A DNA stretch of 20,201 bases from a virus. The notes beneath the pieces are model-generated. The model did not search any database. It saw only the letters and a program-made list of their open reading frames with translations, and was not told where the DNA came from. Both the position numbers and the translations under genes were made by a program. The stretch is taken from the IMG/VR virus record IMGVR_UViG_3300028794_000200, positions 1 to 20,201 of that record, one strand, 5' to 3'. Positions 6,304-13,089 of the stretch are shown piece after piece (within the stretch, counting starts at the first letter, position 1; the number at the start of each line of letters is the position of its first letter).

Positions 6304-6369
6304 GGCCGGCGGTTGCCGCGGCCGACCAGCTGACCCCCACCGATCCGGCGCGCTGAAGGACCACGCAGC

Positions 6370-8478
6370 ATGAGCACCAGAGAAGAAGCCGTCGTCGTCA
6401 TCAAGCTCGACGGCAGCACCGTGCCGGCCAGCGCCGACAGCATTGCCAAGTCGCTTGGCAAGGTCGGCCAGGCCGGCGAGATCAGCGCACGCCAGACCGC
6501 CGCAGCGATGCGCACGCTGCCTGCGCAATTCACCGACATAGCCACCCAGCTGGCCGGCGGCCAGAACCCGCTGCTCATCCTGCTGCAGCAGGGCGGCCAG
6601 ATCAAAGACAGCTTCGGTGGCGTCGGTAACGCCGTCAAGGCGCTGGGTACTTTCATCACGCCGGCCAACCTTCTGCTCGGCGGCCTGGCAGCGACTTTGG
6701 GCACCGTGGCGCTGGCAGCCTACAAGGGCGTGACGCAAACCGACGAGCTGCGCGACATGCTGGCTTTGACGGGCAACGCGGCCGGCGTCACCGCCAGCGG
6801 CGTCGAAGACATCGCGCAACGCATCAGCACCGCGTCAGGGCAGACGGTCGGCGGTGCAAGAGAAATCGCCCTGGCCCTTGCGGCCACCGGGCGCACCAGT
6901 TCGGCCGTGCTGGGCAGCCAGGCACTGGCCATCGCCCGCATCGCTGACCTGTCTGGCGAGAGCGCCAGGAAGATCGCCGGCACCTTCGCATCGCAGCTCG
7001 ACGAACCGGCAAAGTTCGCTGCGAAGCTCAATGAGCAATACAACTTTCTGAACCTGGCGCAGTTCAAGCGCATCCAGCAGTTGGACCAGGAGGGCCGCGC
7101 GGCCGAGGCTGCCAAGCTCACTAACGAGCTGTTGACCAAGGCGCTAGAGGGCCAGCGCGATCAGCTCGGCACCATCGAGAAGTTGCTGGAGGGCACAGCG
7201 AAGCTCTGGGGCCGCTTCTGGCAGGCCGCCCTGAACGAAGGCAAGCCAAGCACCCTGAAGCAGCAGCTCGACACGGTGCGCGGGGAGATCGAGTCGCTGC
7301 AGGGCCGCCTCAACGGCACCGACCCGAACGCTCTGGTGCGCACACCGGATGGCATACGCAACGCGGCCGAGCAGTTGCGCAGCCAGATCATCGCGCGCCA
7401 GCAAATAGCCCGCGAGCTGCAGCGTTCCGTCAGCACTGAACAGCTGAACGCGGACGCCCGCAGCGAGGCCGCGGCGAAGACGCGCGCGGGCATCAAGGAT
7501 GCGTTGGCGTCGTCAGCGGCCACGCGAAAGCTTGACCCAGCCGTCAATTTCGACATCTTGGACTCCAGGGACGCTCGCGCGCGCCTGCTGGAGGCGCAGC
7601 AAGTGGAAGAAGGTCTCGTCGATTCCTTCTTCACCAGCAAGCTGCAACTGCAGGATGAACGCGACGCCCAGCTGCGTGCGAGAGACGCCGAGTTCCTTGC
7701 ATCCCTCCGAGACCAAAACGCCCGCGCCGGCATCGAGCTGATCGCCGACGAGAGGCAGCGGGGCGAAGCCCTCATCGCACTGGATCGCTCCATCGCAGAA
7801 CGACGCCTCGCGGCGCAGGTGAGCCCCGGCGCGCGCGACGAAGCTCTGCGCCTGCTCGGCGAGAAGAGCGGACTCAGCCGCGACAAATTGGACACCGACA
7901 TACGCGCAGCCAGCGACAAGGCCGCTGCAGAAGCCGGCAAGGCCACGTACAACGACGTGCGCAACGCTCTCAGCGCCGCGTTCCGAGACTCGCACAACCC
8001 CGCCAAAGCCTTTGCCAACGCACTGGGCGACGCCGTGTACACACGGCTCACATCCAGCATCGCCGATGCAATCGCCACCGGCGCGGTGGGCAAAGACGGC
8101 AAGGGCGGCATCTTCTGGGACCTGCTGGGCATGTTCTTCCCGGCGATCAAGGGTGGCGGCGTCGACGCCAGCTTCACCGGCGGCTCACCATATCCCGGCT
8201 TCGACCGCCCAGGTGAAGGCCTGGCCACGGGCACGAACTACGTGCAACGCGACATGATCGTCAAGGTGCACAGGGGTGAGGCTGTGGTGCCGGCAAAGTA
8301 CAACCCCGCAGCTGGCGGGGCCGGCGGCACCTCCCGCCTCATCGTGGCCTACTCGCCCACCTTCCAGGTGGACGCACGCGCAGACCAGGCACAAACGGTC
8401 GAAGCGCTGTACCAGATGACCGTTCGCACCCAGCAGGAGTTCGTCGAGCACCTGCGTGCTCGTGGCTTCGCGGTATGA
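6370..8478 (+). CDS. Tail length tape measure protein
   Basis: 702-aa protein that sets tail length and later passes through the tube at DNA entry. Residues about 38-120 are the prophage tape measure N-terminal domain (MRTLPAQFTDIATQLAGGQ, PLLILLQQGGQIKDSFGG, then a hydrophobic segment ANLLLGGLAATLGTVALAA). A long helical, Ala/Arg/Glu-rich middle (about 200-530) follows. The lambda-type C-terminal domain (about 530-660) ends in GLATGTNYVQRDMIVKV and the conserved VHRGEAVVP. Both ends are intact. By the rule of about 0.15 nm per residue it specifies a tail near 105 nm; many family members are longer. AAGGA lies ten bases before the ATG. The stop overlaps the next start (ATGA). Tail tube, terminator and tip genes are absent, so it must work with a helper's tail or be a remnant. 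Confidence 0.94.
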   Translation: MSTREEAVVVIKLDGSTVPASADSIAKSLGKVGQAGEISARQTAAAMRTLPAQFTDIATQLAGGQNPLLILLQQGGQIKDSFGGVGNAVKALGTFITPANLLLGGLAATLGTVALAAYKGVTQTDELRDMLALTGNAAGVTASGVEDIAQRISTASGQTVGGAREIALALAATGRTSSAVLGSQALAIARIADLSGESARKIAGTFASQLDEPAKFAAKLNEQYNFLNLAQFKRIQQLDQEGRAAEAAKLTNELLTKALEGQRDQLGTIEKLLEGTAKLWGRFWQAALNEGKPSTLKQQLDTVRGEIESLQGRLNGTDPNALVRTPDGIRNAAEQLRSQIIARQQIARELQRSVSTEQLNADARSEAAAKTRAGIKDALASSAATRKLDPAVNFDILDSRDARARLLEAQQVEEGLVDSFFTSKLQLQDERDAQLRARDAEFLASLRDQNARAGIELIADERQRGEALIALDRSIAERRLAAQVSPGARDEALRLLGEKSGLSRDKLDTDIRAASDKAAAEAGKATYNDVRNALSAAFRDSHNPAKAFANALGDAVYTRLTSSIADAIATGAVGKDGKGGIFWDLLGMFFPAIKGGGVDASFTGGSPYPGFDRPGEGLATGTNYVQRDMIVKVHRGEAVVPAKYNPAAGGAGGTSRLIVAYSPTFQVDARADQAQTVEALYQMTVRTQQEFVEHLRARGFAV

Positions 8479-8738
8479 ACGTCGTCGATCCCGATCAGCC
8501 GAGGACGCAGGGCGACTGGGTCGAGATCGCCCGGCGCGCGTCGGTCCAAGACCTGGCGCGCCACGAGCTGGCGCTGGCATCCATGTACCAGGTGCTTGTC
8601 GACCTGGCCGCGCAGGGCGTCACCGAGGCCAATGCAGCGGCATTGATGGCAGGTGTGCAGCAAGCCTACGAAACCGTGGTCGCCGAGACTGCGTCAAGAG
8701 GCCGTGCGCCTCTCTTCGGGCTGGCAACCTTGCAGTGA
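8475..8738 (+). CDS. Hypothetical protein coupled to the tape measure gene
   Basis: 87-aa protein (MNVVDPDQPRTQGDWVEIAR...) whose ATG overlaps the tape measure stop codon, implying translational coupling. It is predominantly helical (about 13-72) with no membrane segment or recognised motif. In complete siphophages this place is taken by a minor tail or tail-tip gene, but this protein is too small and unlike those I know. Function unknown. Confidence 0.75.
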   Translation: MNVVDPDQPRTQGDWVEIARRASVQDLARHELALASMYQVLVDLAAQGVTEANAAALMAGVQQAYETVVAETASRGRAPLFGLATLQ

Positions 8739-8917
8739 GAAGCAAGGCCGAGTCGGCGGCTCGTCTCAATTTCCCCCCTTGTTTTGAGACACCGGCTACG
8801 GCAACATGCGCCTGCACCGCGCCACAGTGCTGCTGATCCCAGCGCTGCGTTTGGTTCCCGCCGCCGGCGCGGTGCATTCTTCTCAGTGCATCAGCGGGGC
8901 CAGTTAGCGGGAGCCAC

Positions 8918-9811
8918 ATGACGAAGTCACTCAACATCGGTTGCCTCGGCCTGGGTGCCAATGGTCGATTCGCGATCGGCATCCGTTGGCAGTCTCGTGG
9001 CCTTGGCCAGGCAGCGTTCAACCGTTTCTGGGCGGAAGACGCGCCACGCCGGCCCGAGCGCGCGGTGCAGCGTGTCGACCTGTCGCCCGACGGTGAGGCC
9101 GTTGTCTTCGAGCAGCTGCTCGAAGACCAGCGGCGTCAACACTCCGAACTCAACCTTCGCGCCGCTTCCTTGTGGACGCTGCAGCTTTGGACGCTGGCCA
9201 CGGTGGCGCGCGGCGTGCGCGTCTATGCCTTCGAACCTGGCGCTCATGATCGGGACAATGCTGTCGAAGTCACCGGCGACGAAGACTGGGGTGAGTTCAC
9301 CGGGGCTCACTTCACAGACGACTTCGAGAAGGTGTTCGCTGTGTCTCCGCCCGCCAACATCACAGGCGTGAACGCACCAGTCCAGGCAGCGCTCGCGCTG
9401 GCGTCCGAACTTCCAGAATGGGTCGACAACCCTTCGCGTTTGAGCTGCGGCCTGTCGTCTGTGCTCGCTATTCGACTCAAAGATGCACGGGAGTTCTTCG
9501 GCTACCAGGCAGACTCGGCAGCCGATGCCGATGGTGCTCGACCGGCGCCATGCGAGCCTGCGGCGCCTGCGAATGCCGCGTACACCGACGAAGAGTGCCT
9601 GGCCGTGCATCGAGCCTACAAGGACGGCATGGACAAGGCAGAGATCGGCGCCAACTGGGCCCGGTTGCTGCCTGGCCGAAAGGCCCAGGTTTCCCGCGCC
9701 AGCGTGGAGAAGGTGCTCAACATGGTGCTGAGCAGAAACCTGCTGCGCCCGCCTGTCTCCGCTCCCCGCGCCGGCGCATTCGCTGCACCGTCAGCAACTT
9801 TGCAACCGTAG
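8918..9811 (+). CDS. Hypothetical protein, end of the morphogenesis operon
   Basis: 297-aa protein without a recognised family. GGGAG lies six bases before the ATG at 8918, a clear start. The first ~200 residues look globular and mixed alpha/beta (SLWTLQLWTLATVARGVRVYAFEPG; GDEDWGEFTGAHFTDDFEKVF). A low-complexity Ala/Pro linker (about 200-222) leads to a helical, basic C-terminal part (YTDEECLAVHRAYKDGMDKAEIGANWARLLPGRKAQVSRASVEKVLNMVLSRNLL) that could fold as a small DNA-binding helix-turn-helix. This two-part layout suggests a regulator or effector and not a structural protein, but that is inference. A 179-base gap separates it from the preceding gene. Its last codons overlap operator B. 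Confidence 0.75.
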   Translation: MTKSLNIGCLGLGANGRFAIGIRWQSRGLGQAAFNRFWAEDAPRRPERAVQRVDLSPDGEAVVFEQLLEDQRRQHSELNLRAASLWTLQLWTLATVARGVRVYAFEPGAHDRDNAVEVTGDEDWGEFTGAHFTDDFEKVFAVSPPANITGVNAPVQAALALASELPEWVDNPSRLSCGLSSVLAIRLKDAREFFGYQADSAADADGARPAPCEPAAPANAAYTDEECLAVHRAYKDGMDKAEIGANWARLLPGRKAQVSRASVEKVLNMVLSRNLLRPPVSAPRAGAFAAPSATLQP

Positions 9812-9862
9812 CGACGCGGTTGCGTCATTGCCTGCACCGCGGTTGCACCGCGACAGTGTCAC
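9801..9862 (+). promoter_or_regulatory. Three-half-site operator B, upstream of the AlpA-like gene
   Basis: TGCAACCG (9801-9808), GCGGTTGC (9816-9823) and GCGGTTGCA (9839-9847), then CAGTGTCAC (9854-9862). Half-site start spacing is 15 and 23 bp, exactly as in operator A (3548, 3563, 3586). Only the distance to CAGTGTCAC differs (15 versus 24). It lies 20-80 bases before the AlpA start, overlapping the stop of the preceding gene. Confidence 0.72.
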
Positions 9863-9880
9863 CAACGGCCGCAGTGGCCG

Positions 9881-10141
9881 ATGGAGGCCGCCAAGGTGCA
9901 GCTCGTCAGCGAAACAAGGCCGCAGGTGCGGCAAGACCGGTTGTTGCGCCGGGCCGAAGTCTCCAGGCTCACCGGCCTGGGCCGTACCTCGATCTACACG
10001 CTTGAACGCAAGGGCGAGTTTCCGGCCCGGGTGAGGATCACCGAGCGCAGCGTGGCATGGGCCGAGAGCGCGGTCCTGCAGTGGGTGCAGGACCGCATCG
10101 CACCGGCCAAGCCGGCCGGCGACGAAGGGCACACGTCGTGA
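9881..10141 (+). CDS. AlpA-family regulator / excisionase-like protein
   Basis: 86-aa MerR-like winged helix protein of the AlpA family: RLLRRAEVSRLTGLGRTSIYTLERKGEFPARVRITERSVAWAESAVLQWVQDRI at about residues 20-73 matches the family from recognition helix to wing. In P4- and PICI-like elements such proteins activate element genes or act as excisionases. The ATG at 9881 has no good ribosome binding site; a GTG at 9896 has GGAGG eight bases upstream and may be the true start, giving an 81-aa protein. It is preceded by operator B and its stop overlaps the next gene's GTG start. A plausible ligand for operators A and B is this protein itself, which would make it the switch joining regulation and morphogenesis; this is inference. 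Confidence 0.88.
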   Translation: MEAAKVQLVSETRPQVRQDRLLRRAEVSRLTGLGRTSIYTLERKGEFPARVRITERSVAWAESAVLQWVQDRIAPAKPAGDEGHTS

Positions 10142-10452
10142 ACCGCGCCGGCGACATGCGGGCGCGCCGCCGGGCCCGCGCCGAGGCCGACAAGGCACGG
10201 CGCGCGCTGCTGCACGAGATCGCTTGCCTGCGCCGCATCGGTCTCTTCTACAAAGACCAGGTGCTGCTGTACCCACACACCCTTGCGCTGCTGGCCGCGG
10301 CCGAGCAAGCGTATGTGTGCCACCGCCGCCGGCGGTTCGAACACGACGGCCACCGCTACCGCATCGCCACCAGCAACATCGGCCGGCTGATCGTGTGGGA
10401 CGAAGCCACGGGGCAGGACCTGGTGTCGACGTTTCCGGCGGGCGGCGTATGA
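10138..10452 (+). CDS. Small basic hypothetical protein coupled to AlpA
   Basis: 104-aa protein starting at a GTG that overlaps the AlpA stop; AAGGG lies eight bases upstream of that GTG, supporting it. The N-terminus is very Arg-rich (MRARRRARAEADKARRALL), followed by a short helical part and a compact C-terminal segment with HRRRRFEHDGHRYRIATSNIGRLIVWDE that looks like a small beta structure. Basic charge suggests nucleic acid binding. No family recognised. It ends 38 bases before the convergent gene at 10491. Confidence 0.7.
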   Translation: MNRAGDMRARRRARAEADKARRALLHEIACLRRIGLFYKDQVLLYPHTLALLAAAEQAYVCHRRRRFEHDGHRYRIATSNIGRLIVWDEATGQDLVSTFPAGGV

Positions 10453-10490
10453 AGACACTACGCCGCGCCGCCGGGGCAGCCGCCGGCCCG

Positions 10491-11024
10491 CTATGCCGTG
10501 CGCCAGATCCTCGTGAACTCCGCACTCAGCTTGCGCACCACGAAGCTCGCAGACCTGTCGGCCCGGCTGTATTCCTGACGTGCGTGCGCCAGCGCCGCAT
10601 AGGCAGCAGTGGGCACCTGGAAGCTGTCGCCGGGCTTCATGCGGTCAAACAGCGCCTTCCATTGGCCACCGCGGGCAACGGGGTCTGCAATCGGTATGTC
10701 GTGCTCGATCTTGATTGTGCTGATGTCCAGCCTTGCGGTCGACCGCACACCGTTGGCGAACGGCGTCGCAAACTGATTCCGCACGCGCTGCGGCCGGCGC
10801 CACACGATGACGTTCTCGCTGTCGCGGGCGCGCTTCAGCAAGCCGGCGTCCACCGCCATGGCGAGCACCGAGTCGACGGTGCTCGCATCGGTCTCGAACT
10901 TCACGGCGACGTCGTGGCGGTTCAACATCTCGGTCTTGTGCAGGTGCAGGTAGTCGACCACGCGCCACACGACGCTGTCGCGCGGCAGGGAGTAGATCGC
11001 GGTCTTCTTGGATTCGCGGGCCAT
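10491..11024 (-). CDS. Putative DNA-binding regulator, divergent from the replication operon
   Basis: 177-aa protein. Residues about 10-75 suggest a winged helix (LPRDSVVWRVVDYLHLHKTEMLNRHDVAVKFETDASTVDSVLAMAVDAGLLKRA). A second domain (about 95-175) has the pattern IKIEHDIPIADPVARGGQWKALFDRMKPGDSFQVP...FVVRKLSAEFTRIWRTA, like small phage proteins of unknown function I have seen annotated only as domains of unknown function. AAGGA seven bases before the ATG at 11024 decides this start; an in-frame ATG at 11039 is less well placed. It is the only minus-strand gene in the element core and reads away from the C4 RNA/replication operon, the usual place of a repressor. A lysogeny repressor role is therefore inferred, not shown. 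Confidence 0.72.
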   Translation of the reverse strand: MARESKKTAIYSLPRDSVVWRVVDYLHLHKTEMLNRHDVAVKFETDASTVDSVLAMAVDAGLLKRARDSENVIVWRRPQRVRNQFATPFANGVRSTARLDISTIKIEHDIPIADPVARGGQWKALFDRMKPGDSFQVPTAAYAALAHARQEYSRADRSASFVVRKLSAEFTRIWRTA

Positions 11025-11233
11025 CTTCGGTTCCTTCATTGGACGTTGGGTTGCAAGACACCCGACGCCGACATGGCGGCGGATGGCGCCTTCGCCGCGC
11101 AGCGCCGCCGCGACCAGCGGGCGCACTCGAAGTGCAAGGCAGAAGACTTGGCCGTGCAAGGCCCGAGGCACCAGGCCCCCACGCTTGAAGCGCCGAGCCC
11201 CACTTTCTGGCGATGCCACGGTCGCCGCGCAGG

Positions 11234-11325
11234 GGTAACTTCCCGCCGCGCGCCTCCGGTGCTAAAGTGCTATCGCCCCGGCGTAGTCGGGGTCGGGTTT
11301 GGAAGCCCGGAAAACACAGGCGCGC
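11234..11325 (+). ncRNA. C4-type antisense RNA (phage P1/P4 class)
   Basis: Recognisable C4 features: GGTGCTAAAGTGCTATCGCC, then hairpin CCCCG-GCGTAGT-CGGGG (11276-11292), then CGGG-TTTGGAAG-CCCG (11294-11309) and AAAACACAGG (11311-11320). Segment 11294-11320 is complementary to 11419-11443 downstream on the same transcript (CCTGTGTT/CCGG.CTTCCAA.CCCG with a two-base bulge and two mismatches), the hallmark of C4 RNAs that are processed from the leader and bind a target on the same mRNA to shut off ant/icd-type genes and establish immunity. Boundaries are approximate. Confidence 0.78.
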
Positions 11326-11721
11326 GGCCGCCTAAAGAGCGGCCTTTTTTGCGCGTCAACGCCTTGGATTCCTGTTTCTACGGGGGCCAGGGCGGGGGAG
11401 CCGCAAGGCTCGCCGGTTCCTGTGTTCCGGTCTTCCAACCCCGCTTTGGTCCCCACCCTCGTTTGGAAGCGAGGGCGGCGGGCTTGCACCGCAACACAGG
11501 AGCCAACGCAATGGCTGGTCAGACCCTGGGCGCACCGTCGCCCGTTGATTCAACACCCCTTTCCGCGCCACGGCGCACCTTGCAGCTCGTGCCGGGCTCG
11601 ACTCGCACGCGTCGCAGTCATGGCGTCTTCACGCTGGCGGGGCAGCTCGCCTGCGTGTACAGCACCAGGCGCGCCGGCGCCTGCTACGGCGTCAGCTTCG
11701 AGCTGGGCGCCGGCACGCTGA
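11299..11721 (+). CDS. Ash/Icd-like leader ORF, doubtful
   Basis: Open frame starting at TTG. Its residues about 29-55 (GARAGEPQGSPVPVFRSSNPALVPTLVWKRG) resemble the Ash/Icd-like proteins that lie behind C4 RNA in P1/P4-type elements. The intrinsic terminator at 11326-11350 and the C4 target lie inside it, as expected for a regulated leader ORF. Against it: no ribosome binding site, a weak start codon, and from 11511 on a different frame has the composition and context of the real gene. It may be translated only in part or be a conserved leader without a functional product. Confidence 0.3.
   Translation: MEARKTQARGRLKSGLFCASTPWIPVSTGARAGEPQGSPVPVFRSSNPALVPTLVWKRGRRACTATQEPTQWLVRPWAHRRPLIQHPFPRHGAPCSSCRARLARVAVMASSRWRGSSPACTAPGAPAPATASASSWAPAR
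11326..11350 (+). terminator. Intrinsic terminator directly after the C4 RNA
   Basis: Stem GGCCGC (11326-11331) and GCGGCC (11339-11344) with loop CTAAAGA, followed by six T (11345-11350). Its location between the C4 RNA and the rest of the operon means that default transcripts would stop here, leaving only C4 RNA. Reading into the replication operon would require readthrough or antitermination. Confidence 0.85.
11415..11504 (+). promoter_or_regulatory. C4 target and ribosome-site-hiding helix
   Basis: GGTTCCTGTGTT (11415-11426) can pair with AACACAGGAGCC (11493-11504), eleven Watson-Crick pairs and one G-U, which buries the AGGAG of the gene at 11511. The left arm overlaps the C4 target (11419-11443), so C4 binding and ribosome-site hiding compete for the same bases. 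This forms a switch between alternative RNA structures. Confidence 0.62.
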
Positions 11722-11834
11722 CGCTGGCCAGCTCGATGACCCCCGGCCAGGCGCGCGCCATGGCCCGGGCACTCAGCGCAGCGGCCGACGCGGCCGAGGC
11801 CGTGCAGGCCCAGCAGTGCGGAGGTGCGCTATGA
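11511..11834 (+). CDS. Hypothetical protein, first gene of the replication operon
   Basis: 107-aa protein. AGGAG (11498-11502) lies eight bases before the ATG at 11511. The first ~30 residues are Pro/Thr/Arg-rich; the rest (GVFTLAGQLACVYSTRRAGACYGVSFELGAGTLTLASSMTPGQARAMARALSAAADAAEAVQ) looks like a small beta sheet followed by a helix. The stop overlaps the next start (ATGA). It stands where C4-controlled elements carry their antirepressor or derepression gene, so a regulatory role is possible, but no family is recognised. Confidence 0.7.
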   Translation: MAGQTLGAPSPVDSTPLSAPRRTLQLVPGSTRTRRSHGVFTLAGQLACVYSTRRAGACYGVSFELGAGTLTLASSMTPGQARAMARALSAAADAAEAVQAQQCGGAL

Positions 11835-12661
11835 ACGCCCCGACGATGACGGCCGCCGCCACCACGACAACCATCGTGGTCAGGCTCACCGCTTCCATCT
11901 GCCAGCACTACCGGGCTCGCGGCGTGTACGCTGACCTCATGTCCGCCCGCGACGACAGCGGGCACGTGAGCATTGACGGCAACGGCGCGGCCGGCTTGTT
12001 GGCCGATGCCGAGGGGCAGCTCCTGCGTCGCGATATCCCGCGCGGCCAGCCGAGGGCGCTGAGGTCACTTGTCGAGCAGCTGCGTGCCGCCCTTGGCATT
12101 GCTCCGTTGGGTGACGAGCAGGCATCGAAGCGGGAGCGCATGCTTGAGGATCGTGCGCTGTCGATGATCGGCCGGCCGTTGCGGCGGCCCGATCGCTGGG
12201 ATGCTGACCAGCTCAGGAAAGCGCGGGAACTGGTCGAGGCTGAGCGGTTGAAGCTCGCGGGCATGCCGAGCACCGATGCTGAGTTCTGCCGCCACGTTGC
12301 CGCGTTGTTCTGGTCGGCCTGGAGCACGGTGTACTACCAGTGCATGGCCGACAACACGCACGAGAGCGGCTTCAAGTTCTCGTCTGACGCTTCACGGGTG
12401 CTGAACGACATGGCGAAGGGCTTGTACCTTCGCATTCGCAACGCCCACCAGCACGAGATCGTCGACGCTGGCGATGATGACGACGAAGCCGATGGTCTCG
12501 TCCACAACGGCGCCAAAGGCCAGGTGATCCTCGATCCGTCGGTGCGCATCGGGGCGCTGGCGAACGCCATGGCCACTGCCGCCAGGGCAGACGCCATGCT
12601 CCAAGACCTCGTCGAGCGCGCCGCGGGTGCTGCTGCTGCGGCAGCGAGGAAGACAGCATGA
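11831..12661 (+). CDS. Hypothetical protein, replication operon
   Basis: 276-aa protein. GGAGG lies six bases before the ATG at 11831. A Thr/Ala-rich start leads into a helical, charged body (ERMLEDRALSMIGRPLRRPDRWDADQLRKARELVEAERLKLAG), then EFCRHVAALFWSAWSTVYYQCMADNTHESGFKFSSDASRVLNDMAKGLYLRIRNAHQHEIVD. An acidic stretch (DAGDDDDEADG) follows, and the tail is Ala-rich. No catalytic motif recognised. Coupled to both neighbours by ATGA overlaps. Third codon positions in the middle are slightly less GC-biased than in neighbouring genes. Probably an accessory to replication or early control. Confidence 0.75.
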   Translation: MNAPTMTAAATTTTIVVRLTASICQHYRARGVYADLMSARDDSGHVSIDGNGAAGLLADAEGQLLRRDIPRGQPRALRSLVEQLRAALGIAPLGDEQASKRERMLEDRALSMIGRPLRRPDRWDADQLRKARELVEAERLKLAGMPSTDAEFCRHVAALFWSAWSTVYYQCMADNTHESGFKFSSDASRVLNDMAKGLYLRIRNAHQHEIVDAGDDDDEADGLVHNGAKGQVILDPSVRIGALANAMATAARADAMLQDLVERAAGAAAAAARKTA

Positions 12662-13089
12662 GCGCCCGCACGATCAAGAGCACGGGCCAGAAAGCCGGCC
12701 CCGACCCGTGGCAGCTGCTGCGCGCGCTCGATGGCTGGATGGCAGCAGCGCACTACGGCGCTGACCATCCCTGGCGCGTGTCGATCGCGCAGGCGGTCTC
12801 GAAGGCGCCGGCTGCGGCCGTCACCGCGAGCGATGCGCATGCAGAGGCCGCACAAGACGTGTTTGCGCAGATCGCCATGCAAGCCGACACGATCATCGAC
12901 CTGCTGCAAAACCACGACGACGCGCTGACCACGCGCGACCTGGCAGCGGTGGCCCTCGCCCGCAACATCGGTTGCGTTGCTGACATCGCCTACACCGCGA
13001 TGGGCGGCGCCGGCATCAAGGGCACCGAGGCCTGGCTGCTGGCCCCGGCCACGAAGGCCTCTCTTCTGGCCATGGGAGGTGCAGCATGA
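12658..13089 (+). CDS. Hypothetical protein, replication operon
   Basis: 143-aa, almost entirely helical protein (DPWQLLRALDGWMAAAHYGADHPWRVSIAQAVSKAPAAAV; DVFAQIAMQADTIIDLLQNHDDALTTRDLAAVALARNIG). GAGGAAG precedes the ATG, which overlaps the previous stop. No motif identified. The repeated short-helix architecture resembles small phage accessory proteins, but no role can be given. Confidence 0.72.
   Translation: MSARTIKSTGQKAGPDPWQLLRALDGWMAAAHYGADHPWRVSIAQAVSKAPAAAVTASDAHAEAAQDVFAQIAMQADTIIDLLQNHDDALTTRDLAAVALARNIGCVADIAYTAMGGAGIKGTEAWLLAPATKASLLAMGGAA

Larger units (their letters stand above)
11025..11510. other. Divergent regulatory region with C4-type RNA
   Basis: 486 bases between the minus-strand regulator and the first gene of the replication operon. 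The first ~200 bases show nothing I can name and presumably hold the divergent promoters. The remainder contains a C4-type antisense RNA, an intrinsic terminator, the antisense target, and a pairing that hides the ribosome binding site of the gene at 11511; these are listed separately. Confidence 0.6.
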
